From Haematobia irritans (Eukaryota > Arthropoda > Insecta > Diptera > Muscidae): a stretch of DNA of 64,000 nt. Shown one piece after another: positions 1 through 12,685 of this stretch. A model generated the notes under the pieces. The model was not told where the DNA came from. It worked only from the letters and a program-made list of their open reading frames with translations, and searched no databases. Made by a program: the position numbers and the translations under genes. Position 1 is the first letter of the stretch, and each line of letters opens with the position of its first letter. Location: the NCBI RefSeq assembly GCF_050003625.1, contig NC_134401.1, forward strand, positions 66,123,242 to 66,187,241, written 5' to 3'.

Positions 1-720
1 CAAAAAAATTATACACACAAAGGAACCATCATACCTCTACGAACGATTAACATTCGCTAGATCCAACCGTGGTAACAATTGGCGACCGGACATTTCGCCC
101 AAAATATTTTTTGGGCGTTATGACCTCCAATGGGGCGGTCACATCGCCCAATTTTAGTTTGGGCTTTATGTCCTCCCTCATCGCGGTCATATGTTCCAAA
201 AAATAGGCGGTCAAAACGCCTAATATTTTATGGGGAAAATAATGTCGGAATACAAATCAAAAACTGTCCTAAATGAAGTAGTTTTGATCCCCAATTTTGG
301 TTAACTATATACTTACGGTATTTAATTCAAAATCCCGTAACTAGAAAGACAGTGCAGATCTCGTGGTCTATAAGAAAATTAAGGAGAAAATGGTGCAAAA
401 CGCTCCACAAAGCCCCCAAGAACTCATAGCACTATTTGCCAAATCAGAACATATGAGTGAATACTAAATGTGCGAAAGCGCGCCGGAAAAGATATTTTAG
501 CAAACTACTATTATGGAAGCCGATTTGGCATACAGTCTCTTTGCGTTCCACCCCAGTAACTGAAATAATGAATAATATGAATGACGGAGATGCTATTGTT
601 TTATTGATGTCCCTTTTTCGGTCGTTCCATTTTATCTTATGGGTACAAGAAATTACTAATATTTACGAAGGTTACAAACGACATGTCAGTATAACTGTGT
701 TAATTTTTTAAATCAAGTTA

Positions 721-828
721 ATAAAACGAAAGATGCAAGAACTTGAGGACAAACTGAATGTGATGAATTTAACAACGGATTCGCGTGCGCGAATTCTCGT
801 CGTCCTCAAATACTAGCAACTTTCAGTT
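721..828. repeat. Imperfect hairpin with a CG-rich core
   Basis: The core is attcgcgtgcgcgaat at 779-794. Outer arms near 724-754 (tgcaagaacttgaggac) and 800-828 (gtcctcaaatactagca) are inverted copies, with a longer spacer on the left. It resembles the 851-970 palindrome in layout but not in arm sequence. Confidence 0.6.
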
Positions 829-850
829 TATTATCTTGTTCTAAACATTA

Positions 851-970
851 AAATTGGAAAGAGATGAGATGACCGATGTGCTGCTGATGGGTACTTGAAA
901 TAAATCGCGCGCGCGATTTTTTTCACGTACCCATTAGCAGCAAATCGATCATCTCATCTTGTTCCAATTT
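851..970. repeat. 120-bp near-perfect palindrome with a (CG)n core
   Basis: The two halves pair in register with no spacer. About 52 of 60 positions match by eye. The centre is aaatcgcgcgcgcgattt at 902-919. It lies inside the long-TIR element. It could extrude as a cruciform or give a long hairpin RNA if transcribed. The alternating CG core could also favour Z-DNA. Confidence 0.85.
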
Positions 971-1955
971 TCAGTTTAAAATACATAATTTTCAATTCAG
1001 CATTTGTCTGGTTTGTTCAAAAGAAAAAAATTATCAATTTCCGAATTTTCATGTTTCAATATATATATTCAAATGTCTTGGAGCTTAAACCGATGTATTT
1101 CACGAGCGAAATAGGTCTTCGTAGTGCCACTTTAGCCGCTTTTCCATTTCAATCGTACGCTGAGAAGAAAAATAGTCAATAATTATGTTCCAGTCAAAAA
1201 CAATTAAAACAAACGATGAAGGTATGCTAGTTTTACATCTTCTTCCAGCATACACAATAAAAGCAGGATTCTATATTTGTCAATAAGAGGCATATCTATC
1301 TATTAACTATTTAAAAAAAATTATGGATAGATGAAGTAATCATATATAGCTTTTGAATGATTTAAGAAAATATATATATTTTGTTATTTTAAATTATTGT
1401 TTATATTCAATTATATTCAAACGGTCATAACACCCACATTTTTTATGGGGCTTATGACCGCGATGAGGGATGACATAAAGCCCAAACTAAAATTGGGCGA
1501 TGTGACCGCCCCAATGGAGGTCATAACGCCCAAAAATCATTTTGGGCGAAATGTCCGTTGGGGGATATGTCCGGTCGCCGTAACAATTTGATACAGACTC
1601 GACATAGAAGTCAGTTATCTGAGCGGCAGTTTTATATATATGCGACTCGTCTCTGGAATCAGTTACCCAATCAACTTCAACGTATATACAACACAGTGCA
1701 GTTCAAGACGAAGCTAACAAAATATCTAATTCAGGGCGATTAAATAACAAAAAAAAAAAAAATATTAATATCTAATTCATAACCATATTATATGTAATAA
1801 GTCCTATTCATAATTATTATTGTTATACTTCTTAAAATATCTTAAAATATCTACTTATTATATTTATTATAACATTATTAATTCTAATACTCATTATAAG
1901 ATATATATCTTGTGTATTAGGAACCCAAAATAAATAAATGAAATGAAAATGAAAG

Positions 1956-4900
1956 ATGTGTTTTATTGATTCCTTTTCCTCCGCATCATGACAGCTCATA
2001 CAATAGTCATTATACTTCGCACCAATAGTTTTTGCAAAATCGCCTATCAGGCAGCGACCCGTTATAGCAGATATCAGGCGTCTGGCGTTATAGCAGATCT
2101 GGCGTCTCGAGAATACTAGCATATCTAGTGTGCGGCTTAAATTTAAATGGGGCCATATTTGCTTGGTGTCGTTACAACCCTTACAATTCTCCCATCGAAC
2201 ATTTGCCATCATGACAGCCTTCTCACGCAGTAAGAGCTTGCAGGTAGCCAGAGGCATACCAACAGATTCTAGTTCCCCTGGAATATGTAAGGTAGTTCCT
2301 AGCCTTGCTAGCTCATCTGCTTCGCAGTTCCCCGGTATGTTCCTGTGGCCAGGCACCCATATTAGGTGAATATTGTGCTGCTCAGCCATCTCATTGAGAG
2401 ATTTGCGGCAGTCGATGGTCGTTTTCGAGAGTCCAAGGATTTTATTGCAGGTTGACTGTCTGAGTATATATTAATGCCAATATTGCTTGGAGCATTACTT
2501 CTCAGCCAATTCACCACTTCTCTTACTGCTAATATTTCAGCCTGAAAAACACTACAGTGATCAGGTAATCTTTTCGCTATTCGAAGTTCCAGATCTTTAG
2601 AATATACTCCGAAACCCACTTGGCCATCCAATTTGGAGCCATCAGTGTAGAAATCTATATATCTTTTATTCCCCGGGGTCCGTGTACACCATGCCTCACT
2701 GTTGGGAATTAGAGTCTCAAACTTTTTGTCGAAAAGTGGACTCGCCAAAGTGTAATCCACTACGTTAGGCACATCTGGCATTATTTTGAGGACCGAACTG
2801 TGACCGTAACTTTTTTCCGACCACGGCGATAGCTCGCGCAACCGCACAGCCGTTGTTGCAGCTGACTGTTTGGCCAAAATGTCTAAAGGCAATATATGCA
2901 ATATGACATTAAGGGAGTTTGTTCCTGTCTTGCTGAATGCACCTGAGATACAAAAGCACGCCATACCCTGAACTTTGTCTAAATTTGTGGGCTGGTGAAG
3001 TGCCGGCCACCAGACTGCAACACCATATAGCATTATAGGTCTGACCACTGCCGTGTATAGCCAATGTACAATTTTTGGTTTTAGTCCCCACTTTTTCCCT
3101 ATTGCCTTTTTGCACGAGTATAAAGCTACCGTTGCTTTCCTCGCCCTTTCTTCAATATTAATCTTAAAGTTCAGCTTCCTGTCCAAAATAACACCAAGAT
3201 ATTTTGCACACTCACCAAAGGGAATTTCAATACCCCTAAGGATTTACCACAAGACCATTATCTTTCGCCCATTTCTCAGTCATCCGGAGGGCTCTCTGTA
3301 TAATATCTCTAACTGTTGATGCGAATTTTCCCCTGACTAGCGCCACATCATCTGCGTATGCCACCACTTGTATCCTTTCTTTTTCTAGGGAAACCAGAAA
3401 GTCGTTTATAGCAACATTCCAAAGAAGAGGTGATAGAACTCCTCCTTGAGGAGTGCCTCTGTTCACATACCTTTGTATGTTTGCTTGTCCTAGTGTGGCT
3501 GAAATGCGTCTCTTCCTTAGAAGTTCGTCTAACAGCCTAAGTATACCTGGATCAACATTCAGAGTTGTCAGTCCATTTAATATCGAGCTCGGATGGACGT
3601 TATTGAACGCCCCTTCGATGTCTAGAAATTCCACGATTGTGTATTCTTTGACAGACAGTGAGCTTTCAATAAAGCTGACTAGTTCATGTAATGCGGTCTC
3701 AGTTGACCTGCCCTTCGAGTATGCATGTTGTCCTTTCGAGAGCAAACTTGAATCGACGCTAGTTATAAAATAAATAGCTATCATCCTCTCCAGAGTCTTA
3801 AGTAGGAATGATGATAAGCTGATTGGTCGGAAATCCTTCGCATTCGAGTGAGAGGCTTTTCCCGCTTTAGGTATGAAAACGACTTTTGATTCTCTCCACT
3901 TTCGTGAAATATATGCTAAGTTGATACATCCTATATATATCGCCGACAACCAGGGGATAATTCTGTCAGCCACCGCTTGTAACTCCGCCGGAGTAATTCC
4001 ATCAGGTCCGGGGGATTTGAATGATCCAAAGCTATTTAACGCCCATTTTATTCTAGATTCCGATACAATTTCCTCGATAGGAAACGACCGCTGAACCATT
4101 GTGGCACCGCCAGTACATGGTTCAACCGTCTGATTTCAGGGAAAATGTGTGTCCAATAGTACCTCCATCGTCTCCTCACTGGACGTTGTCCAATTGCCCT
4201 CCGATGTTTTAATGAAACCTGGAGCGGAGCTCGTGGATGCTAGCACCTTCCGTAGTCTGGAAGCCTCGGACGTATTCTCAATGCTGCTGCAGTAATCATT
4301 CCGAGAGTTATGCTGAGCCTTTCTTAGTTCTCGCTTGTATCCTCTCAGATTCTTCTGTAAGCGTCCCAATCCTCAGGGGCTCTAGTGGACATTGCCTTGT
4401 TAAAGAGCTTCCTGCAGGATTTCCTCATATCATCAGACCACCTCATATTCCGCAGACCACCATGGTGGTCGATTTTTCTCCCTTGGCTTCCCTCTAGTGC
4501 ATGCAGCTTTCAATGAAATGTTGAAGGCCTTAGTAATACTCTACTGTGCTAGTTATCGAACACGCAGTGCTCATATTTGTCTCTGTTATTTCAGTTATCA
4601 TCATATTGAACGATTCCCTATACCTATTCCAGTCAGCTTTCCTAACATTTGGCGGAAATATGGTCTTGGTGGTATGAACATCATATTTGAAACTGATGTA
4701 GCTGTGATCTGAGAAGTTGTGTTCACTTAAAACCTGCCACTCAGATATCATTTCATTCAGTTCTTGCGAGGCATAAACGTTACCTCCAAAACCTCTTGCC
4801 TGTTTCTAGTGACAAAGGTTGGGACATCTCCCTTGTTTCAAACTACCAGATTAGTACGCAAAATAAACTCTATTAGCGACTCTCCCCTTGCATTAGTATC

Positions 4901-4975
4901 ACTACTTTCCCATATACTATGATGCGCATTCGCATCGCATCCCATAATGAGTTTCGTCTTTGTCTTCAGTGACTC
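1956..4975 (-). pseudogene. RNase H-bearing LINE (LOA/I-like), 5'- and 3'-truncated copy, inverted
   Basis: On the minus strand this copy runs from the endonuclease (motif MGCDANAHHSIW near 4880-4960), through RT (GTPQGGVLSP near 3440-3480, YADDVAL near 3335-3365), to RNase H (YTDGSKLDG near 2630-2650, WVPGHRNIPGN near 2330-2370) and a Cys/His tail (CMSCHDAEEKES, 1965-2010). The frame is broken many times: about 13 bp are missing near 2430, a 25-30 bp stretch is repeated near 2070-2105, and the endonuclease part is scattered over three frames (4136-5026). The last ~190 bp, including the 3' UTR and CCTAA tail, are missing. It matches the LINE at 23163-28117 closely. The clade call is inference. 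Confidence 0.9.
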
Positions 4976-5899
4976 AAGGAATTCTTGAGGCTGGAAAAAG
5001 GGAACGATCACCGGATGAGCTGCCATCCTCCAAAAGGGATCAACGATCGTTTGCCTCAGTTGCTAAAGACAGCCTTGTGATGGCTATCATAAATAAAGGA
5101 GCGTTGGACGGTATGGTTCCAAAGCAAAAATTGGGGGGAAATTGAGAATGCTTTGTCTGGCGTCTACTCACAGGTGCTGGAAAAGTTTCCCGGCCCAGAT
5201 CCTCGACACCAAGAGGCTGGTTGGTATCAAGGACGATTTAAACTAGTCGCATTTGAGGACCAGAGGTCTATAGAATGTTTTAAAGCTGCTCTGATACTAA
5301 TTGGTGAAGTTTGGGAAGGAGCTGCTCTAGAGTTAGTCGAGAAGAAAGACATACCGGCTAGACCAAGAGCACATGCGTGGATACCTGCAAACCCTCCTGA
5401 CCCTGAATCTATTTTAAATAGACTGAAACAATGCAATCCAGATCTTCCAACAGCTGATAGGAAGGTTGGCCGTTTGGATGAAGTGGATGGGCCAAGACGG
5501 CATGCAGTGTTTATATTGAACACTCAGTCTTTGCCACATCTAGCAAAGTCCCAGGGCCTTGTATGTTATGGCTTTCATTATATCCAAATGAAGGTGCATA
5601 AAAACGATCAGCTAAAGGATTCAGAAATGGACAAGCCTCTGTCTGAATCAGAAGTAAGCGGATCCTCTTGCGAAGTCGAGGGGGATACCAAGACATTTGA
5701 AGACATGGATAGATACCGTGTGCGTGAGGAGGCTTCTACTGCCTCAGAACTCACCAAAGTTGAACCTATGGTTATTGCGAGAGTCACCGATATCTCTGAA
5801 GATTACATTGTTGATGACTCGATTGAAGCGGCTGATATGACGGTTGTTGAAAATCTCGATGGTCCTACGGATCCTCCAGATAAATCTTCATCATTGTAA
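4973..5899 (+). pseudogene. LINE ORF1 (DUF4780-like), 5'-truncated and frameshifted
   Basis: This is the same ORF1 as at 23273-24429, starting inside it at ILEAGKRERSPDEL. An extra G in the run near 5137 shifts the frame, so the first part is read to 5145 and the second from about 5150. The shared core (HAWIPANPPDPESIL, then KVGRLDEVDGPRRHAVF) resembles DUF4780, a domain known from ORF1 of insect non-LTR elements; no CCHC zinc knuckle is visible. The end overlaps ORF2 by about 40 bp in another frame. The 5' edge is the head-to-head junction with the inverted copy. Confidence 0.8.
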
Positions 5900-8800
5900 G
5901 CCTGCATGTGCTGCCTTAAAAGTTCTCCTGATGAAAGGGGACATAGATATAGTTCTTTTTCAAGAACCATATGTTTATAAAAACAAAATATGTGAATTAA
6001 GTACTCCGGGGTTCAAACTATTGCAGTATACTGGTAATGATGTAAATCGAGCCTGTATAATTGCTAAAAACGAGCTCAACTTGTTTCTGCTTCCTTCAAT
6101 GTGCAATACAGACACTGTCGTTGCAAGTTTAGAAATAGCCAAATGCAAATATTGGGTATCTTCGGTCTACATGGGACATGACAGGGAGATGCCTCCATAT
6201 GCCGTTAAGACCTTAGTGGAAGAGTCACTGAAAACAAAGACGAAACTCATTATTGGATGCGATGCGAATGCACATCATAGTATATGGGGAAGTAGTGATA
6301 CTAATGCAAGGGGAGAGTCGCTAATAGAGTTTATTTTGCGTACTAATCTGGTAGTTTGCAACAAGGGAGATGTCCCAACCTTTGTCACTAAAAACAGGCA
6401 AGAGGTTTTGGACATCACCTTGGCCTCGCAAGAACTGAATGAAATGATATCTGAGTGGCAGGTTTTAAGTGAACAGAGCTTCTCAGATCATCGCTACATC
6501 AGTTTCAAATTTGATGTTCATATCACCAAGATCATATTTCCGCCAAATGTTAGGAAAGCTGACTGGAATAGGTATAGGGAATCGTTCAATATGATGATAC
6601 CGGAAATAACAGAGTCAAATATGAGAAATGTGCAAGATATCGAACACGCAGTGGAGCGGATTACTAAGGCCTTCAACATCTCACTGAAAGCTGCATGCCC
6701 TAGAGGAAAGCCAAGGGGGAAACATCGACCACCATGGTGGTCTACGGAATTAAGTAATATGAGGAAATCTTGCAGGAAGCTCTTTAACAAGGCAAAGTCC
6801 ACCAGAGTCCCTGAGGACTGGGACGCTTACAAGAAGAATCTGAGAGGATACAAGCGAGAACTGAGAAAGGCTCAGCATAACTCTTGGAATGCTTACTGCA
6901 GCAGTATTGAGAATACCTCCGAGGCTTCCAGACTACGGAAGGTTCTAGCATCCACCAACTCCGCTCCAGGTTTCATTAAAACATCGGAGGGCAATTGGAC
7001 AACGTCCAGTGAGCAGACGCTGGAGGTACTATTGGACACACATTTTCCTGGAAATCAGACGGTTGAACCATGTACTGGCGGTGCCACAGTGGCTCAGCGG
7101 TCGTTTCCTGTCGAGGAAATTGTATCGGAAACTAGAATAAGATGGGCGCTAAATAGCTTTGGACCATTCAAATCCCCTGGACCTGATGGAATTACTCCGG
7201 CGGAGTTACAAGCTGTAACTGACAAAATTATCCCCTGGTTGTCGGTGATATATAAAGGATGTATCAACTTATCACATATCCCAGGAAAGTGGAGGGAAAC
7301 AAAAGTCGTTTTCATACCTAAAGCGGGAAAAGCCTCTCACTCGAGGGCGAAGGATTTCCGATAAATCAGCTTATCCTCATTCCTACTTAAGACTCTGGAG
7401 AGGATGATAGATATTTATCTTAGAACTAGCATCGATTCAAGTTTGTTCTCGAAACGACAGCATGCATACTCGAAGGGCAGGTCTACTGAGACCGCACTGC
7501 ATGAACTAGTCAGCTTTATTGAAAGCTCACTATCTGTCAAAGAATACACAATCGTGGCGTTTCTAGACATCGAAGGGGCGTTCAATAATGTCCATCCGAG
7601 CTCGATATTAAATGGACTGACAACTCTGAATGTTGATTCATGTATACTCAGGCTGTTAGACGAACTGCTAATGAAGAGACGTATTTCAGCCACACTAGGA
7701 CAAGCAAACATACAAAAGTATGTGAACAGAGGCACTCCCCAAGGAGGAGTTCTATCACCTCTTCTTTGGAATGTTGCTATAAATAGCCTTCTGGTTACTC
7801 TAGAAAAAGAAAGGATAAAAGTGGTGGCATACGCAGATGATGTAGCTCTGGCAGTCAGGGGAAAATTCCCATCCACAATCAGAGATATTATTCAGAGGGC
7901 CCTCCGGATGACTGAACAATGGGCGAAAGACAATGGTCTTGGGGTAAATCCTGCAAAGACAGAATTAGTCATGTACTGCAAAGATCGCAAAACTCCCACG
8001 GTTAGGCCTATTTCCTTAGGGGGTATTGAAATTCCCTTTGGTGATTGTGCAAAATACCTTGGCGTTATTTTGGACAGGAAGCTGAACTTTAAGCTTAATA
8101 TTGAAGAAAGGGCGAGGAAGGCAACTGTAGCTTTGTACTCGTGCAAAAAGGCGAAAGGAAAAAAGTGGGGACTAAAACCAAAAATTGTGCATTGGCTATA
8201 CACGGCAGTGGTTAGACCTATAATGCTATATGGTGTTGTAGTCTGGTGGCCGGCACTTCAGAAACCGACTGGTTTAGATAAAGTTTAGCGTATGGCGTGT
8301 TTGTGTATTTCAGGCGCATTCAGCAAGACAGGAACAAATTCCCTTAATGTCATGCTACATCTATTGCCTTTAGACATTTTGGCCAAACAGTCAGTTGCAA
8401 CAACGGCTGTGCGGTTGCGCGAACTATCGCTGTGGTCGGAAAAAGGTTACGGTCACAGTTCTGTCCTCAAAATAATGCCAGATGTGCCTAACGTAGTGGA
8501 TTACACTTTGGCGAGTGCACTTTCCGACAAAAAGTTTGAGACTCTAATCCCCAACAGTGAGGCGTGGTGCACACAGACCCCGGGGAATAAAGAATATATA
8601 GATTTCTACACTGATGGCTCCAAATTGGATGGACAAGTGGGGTTCGGAGTATATTCTAATGATCTGGAACTTCGAATAGCGAAAAGATTACCTAATCACT
8701 GTAGTGTTTTTCAGGCTGAAATATTAGCAATAAGAGAGGTGGCGAATTGGCTGAGAAGTAATCTTCCAAAAAATGTGGGCATTAATATATACTCAGACAG

Positions 8801-9195
8801 TCAACCTGCAATAAAATCCTTGGACTCTGTGTTCCTCAACTCGAAAACGGCCATCGATTGCCGCAAATCTCTCAATGAGATGGCTGAGCAGTACAACATT
8901 CACCTAATATGGGTGCCTGGCCATAGGAACATACCGGGGAACTGCGAAGCGGATGAGTTGGCAAGGCTAGGGACTACCTTACATATTCCAGGGGAACTAG
9001 AATTTGTTGGTATGCCCCTAGCTACCTGCAAGCTCATGCTGCGTGAGAAGGCTGTTATGATGGCAAATGTTCGATGGGAGAATTGCAAGGGTTGTAACGA
9101 CACCAAGCAAATATGGCCCCATTTCAACTTAAACCGCACACTAGATATGCTAATGTTCTCGAGACGTCAGATATCACTCCTGATATCTGCTATTA
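5859..9195 (+). pseudogene. LINE ORF2 (endonuclease-RT-RNase H) with two nonsense codons and a lost 3' end
   Basis: The ORF starts at an ATG that is also present in the sister copy at 24389 and begins MVLRILQINLHHC, the usual start of an AP-type endonuclease. CDANAHHSIWG and SDHRYISF mark the endonuclease, YADDVAL the RT active site, YTDGSKLDG and WVPGHRNIPGN the RNase H. TAA at 7362-7364 replaces a proline codon of the RT motif RPIS, and TAG at 8286-8288 replaces a glutamine. LINE similarity stops at 9195 (tctgctatt), where the BEL/Pao fragment begins in the opposite orientation. The C-terminal Cys/His motif and 3' UTR are missing. Apart from these breaks the frame is open over about 3.3 kb, so this copy is younger than its inverted neighbour. 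Confidence 0.9.
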
Positions 9196-11468
9196 ACTTT
9201 AACCGTCAAGTTAGTTCCCAGCTGTGCAGCACACAATTCTAGCCTTGGAAGAGTTTGTTGTTTAAGGGGTGCTACTCGGGATTTCGCACAAAGGAGGTTT
9301 ACAAGTATAATCTTATTTGTTTAGATTGTTCTATTGTATACTGCCGCCCCGTATGCCTTTTTTGATGCGTCGCTGAAGATGTGAAGTTGAGTGTTTTGAG
9401 AAATATGTCCTTTATAGACATGTCGATGAACGGGAAAGGTTTCAAGTGACTTGAGGTTATCTCTAAAGTTCCGCCATTGAAAGTCGAATACTGAAGGTTC
9501 AGATTCACCCCATGAGAGATTTATATTCCACAGTTCTTGGAAATATTTTCGCCCTGACGACTACAGGAGATAGCAAACCGAGGGGGTCGAAAATATGTGC
9601 AAGATCTGAAGTGACCGTCCTTTTGGGCACTGACTTGATTGGCGCTAGGTTGACCTTTACTTTAAGTTGGTCAGCTATGGGTAACCAGGCCAATCCTAAA
9701 GTTTTGGTATAATTGGTTTCCTCTGTGGTGGAGTCAAGACTAACTTCTTGGTCACACTCCGGAATGTTATGAAGCAGGTGAATATAATTGGCACTCCACT
9801 TTCGTAAATTAAATCCGTATCACGCCATGACTTGTTGCAATTGGCGCTGGATTTCCAAGGCTTTATTTAAGCTGTCTGCTCCGCCCAAGCCATCATCCAC
9901 ATAGAAGTTCTTTTCCAAAAAAAACTAGCTGCTAAAGGAAAATGCCTCTTGTTTTCCCGGCTTATTTCTTTCAGATATCTGATTGCCAGATGTGGGGCTG
10001 GTCTGGTTCCATATGTAACGGTATTTAATGTGAAGTAGTTTATAGGTTCGGTGGTATTGTTTCGACACAGGATAATTTGATATGGTCTGTCTTTAGGATG
10101 GATCAGTATTTGACGAAACATTTTTTCTATGTCTGTGGTAAACACAAAACTTGGCAACCTGAAGCGTAGCAAAATAGCAAACAGATCATTCTGTAATGTT
10201 GGGCCAGTATACAAAACATCGTTTAGTGACTTTCCAGATGATGTTTAGTGGTACTGCTTTCGAAGTTTAGTGGTACTGCTTTCGGGTCGTAGAACGCAGT
10301 GGTGGGGAATAAAATATTTTGCTCCTGTCACATAGTCTATGTTGACTTTAGTCATGTGGCCTAGTGCTTCATATTCTTCCATAAACTGTGTATATTGTTG
10401 TTTTAAGGTAATGTCTTTGGATAATCGCCGTTCCAATGACAGGAAACAGTTGAAAACGATACTGTGTGACTCTCCTAAAGAGCTTGGTTCGGCACAAAAT
10501 GGGAGCCTTACGATGAATCTTCCTTCTTTGTCACCAGTATGCTGATTAAAGTGAGCTTCGAACTGTGAGCCATATATCGATAATTGTTTCTGTGTATTAT
10601 TGACTTCTTCCAGTTTCCAGAATCGTTCGATTGTCTGGTTCATGCTGTCTTCTTCAGTTAGTACCCCACATATTGATGTTTGCAAATGTTGATCAGATAT
10701 CTTCCTTGATGCTATCCACCCAAGTATTGTGTTTTGCAAGATTGGAAGGTTGTCTCCTAGTTGGATTTGTCCGATAGCGAGTAACTGATGATAATATTCT
10801 GCGCCTAATAGGATGTCGATTTTGGCCGGACGGTTGAAGGTGGGGTCTGCCAGCGTTACATTGTTGGGAATTAGCCATTTATCAATGCGAATAAATTGAG
10901 CAGATTGGGGAGTAATTATTTTTAGTAGTACGAATGCCTCCAAGCGCGTTGAGAAATTTTTGGATCTCGACTGGAGCATAATGTTCACTCTGTGTTGAAC
11001 CTTGGTCTGATTTCTTCCTATACCACTGATTGACATAGTTATAGACCTAGTTGGTAGTCCGAGTCGTGCTACTAATCTTTCCGTAATTAGGTTGACTTGC
11101 GATCCCGAGTCGAGTATTGCTTCGCATTCGGTTTCAAGACCATTCGCCTTAATCTTGACCAATGCAGTTCTCAGTAGAATATAGGGTCTTCGAGATTCTG
11201 AGTTTAAGGCCAAACTTACAGCTATAACGGACGGGGTATTGATAAGCGAAGTCGCCGTGGATTGGTTGGAAGTTGTTGCTGATTCTGGTGTTATGGTGTG
11301 TTCCATGTGATCTTCTTTGATTGATTTAATTGAAGAATTAGAGGGTTGTGTGGGGGATTGTTCAAGGTGAACGAGCGTATGGTGCTTTCTCCCACATTTT
11401 TGGCAGCGGCCTAAAACCGTGCATTGTTTAGTGGAATGCCTGCTGCTAAAGCAATTTAAATATAACTT
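9196..11468 (-). pseudogene. BEL/Pao retrotransposon fragment (zinc knuckle, protease, RT)
   Basis: Reading down the minus strand: a zinc knuckle (CFSSRHSTKQC, CQKCGRKHHTLVH) at 11468-11380; a DUF1758-type aspartic protease (AILDSGSQVNLITERLV) near 11050-11140; a long open frame to 10245; RT (GPTLQNDL, YVDDGLGG near 9880-9905); then DPLGLLSPVVVRAK near 9550 and PRLELCAA at 9196-9260, a BEL/Pao hallmark. A short tandem repeat (gtttagtggtactgctttcg) at 10243-10285 sits at a break between protease and RT. Integrase, gag N-terminus and LTRs are absent. The upper edge falls exactly on the end of the gypsy LTR, so an apparent 482-residue ORF (10245-11693) has an N-terminus that is LTR sequence, not BEL protein. 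Confidence 0.88.
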
Positions 11469-12685
11469 TGTAATGGTAACCTTTTTCCAAAAGGTGTCAT
11501 AGTGAAGTTCGTTAATGGTAAATAAGACAACACGTTCAATGTAGCTAGGGTTCGCCGGGAAGGTCGGGGTTCTTGTTAAATTTACCATCAGTAATTCCAC
11601 TACCAGAAGTGAACGTGCATTATAAAGGTTTAAAAGCAGACTGACAAACAATTTCGGACCACGGAAATTATCAAAAACAAAAAAACAAAACACATTACCT
11701 TAATTTCGGACACTAAAATGTTATTAGTGTCATAGCCCACTCCGACCAATGTTCCAAAATCCTAAATTATGTTTTTATTGGAACCCCATTCTAAAAATCC
11801 CTCCTCTGTGGCTCTCCTTGGATTTAAAAGTTAATTCAATTCATTATGATAACAACAACAAAAATTTATTCAAAAATTAGATTCCTTAAATTTTTATAAG
11901 TAAATGAATAATATATAAAAGGAAAAAAGTTATCAAGCAACCAAGTTATTAGGTAAATTTATAACAATTAGGAAACTGTATAGGTGACCACTTACCCATT
12001 CAATCTGCATGTTGTGATTGATGGCAAACATTTTATAAATCCTATTAACTTGGTTAACAAAAAATATGGAAATAATTTTACAGATCTATTCACTATACTT
12101 TTACATATAAAAAAATACAAAGCCTAATACCTATTAGATTAAGATTTAATTGAAAACAATTTGAAGGCTATAAATATACAACAAAACAATTAAATATCAC
12201 AGGACCGATCCAAATTTAACTCGAAAATAATTAATAATTTCAAGAAATAACAACAACTTCAAAATTATAATTATAACGGTAGAATTAACACAAGGTGAAT
12301 AAGCATAATTAACAATTTCAATAGCAAGAACAATATTTTCTTTGTAAGAAAAATATTAAACATTAATAAAAATAATCAAAAAAATCTCAATAACAGCTAG
12401 GTTAAAAAAAGATTTTAATCATTCAATTAAATTTTAATTGGAATAATAAAATTAATAATTTGATTCCACCATAACTTTACAATCGAACACACACGTGATT
12501 TTAGTAATTTCCATCGAATTTCTGTTAGCTATACAATGACCCATATCACAAATTCCGCCAAGAAGCCCTTTTATGGCAATGGGTGTACATTTGTACCGTG
12601 TACAATTTTGATTACCAGCGTTATAAAGTATGGAGCAGATTTTGATCACCCCCTCCTGTAGCGAAATTTCAGATGGTATCGAACA
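11469..12685 (-). repeat. 3' LTR of the gypsy element
   Basis: On the minus strand it starts TGTTCGATACC at 12685 and ends CCATTACA at 11469, so it is TG...CA. It is 1,217 bp and aligns over its whole length with the interrupted 5' LTR (22495-22770 plus 36274-38258). The sequence just inside it (12686 upward) is not clearly purine-rich, so I cannot point to a polypurine tract. Below it BEL/Pao coding sequence begins without a gap. Confidence 0.75.

Larger units (their letters stand above)
81..1579. mobile_element. Non-autonomous DNA transposon with long TIRs and 9-bp TSD (MULE-like or foldback-like)
   Basis: The ends are inverted copies: left ggcgaccggacat, right atgtccggtcgcc. The TIRs run about 120 bp on the left (81-200) and about 160 bp on the right (1420-1579). 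The right TIR has an extra ~17 bp near its tip. The TIRs are rich in short gggcg/cgccc and tgggg motifs. Perfect 9-bp direct repeats gtaacaatt flank the element at 72-80 and 1580-1588. Removing the element and one repeat restores the LINE frame across the site, which proves the insertion. A 9-bp TSD with long TIRs suits Mutator-like or foldback elements; this is inference, because I see no transposase. The interior holds two hairpins. Confidence 0.85.
1..1955 (+). pseudogene. 3' end of a LINE reverse-transcriptase ORF, split by a DNA transposon
   Basis: Frame 2 of bases 2-80 reads as the C-terminal part of a non-LTR ORF2 and ends in RSNRGNN. The same frame resumes after the inserted element as LIQTRHRSQLSERQF, then ATRLWNQLPNQL, and stops at 1741-1743. 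The 'rLWN.LP' motif near the end of ORF2 is seen again in the LINE at 52993-55142, so the two probably belong to one clade. An AT-rich 3' UTR follows, and repeats of aaat and gaaat near 1928-1955 look like the LINE tail. The 5' part lies before the window. No TE frame here is expected to be functional. Confidence 0.75.

Noticed and set aside
2130..2369. ORFs antisense to the LINEs (also 8900-9139, 27430-27669, 38695-38934, 25867-26733)
   Set aside because: Shadows of the conserved LINE coding strand; they recur in every copy because the sense strand is conserved.
4973..4975. Twin-priming inversion of a single LINE
   Set aside because: Both halves contain the endonuclease-to-RNase H region and differ greatly in decay, so they come from two separate insertions.
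10245..11693. A 482-codon frame read as one BEL protein
   Set aside because: Its first ~75 residues are gypsy LTR sequence (the same bases occur in the 5' LTR at 22495-22770). Only 10245-11468 is BEL/Pao.
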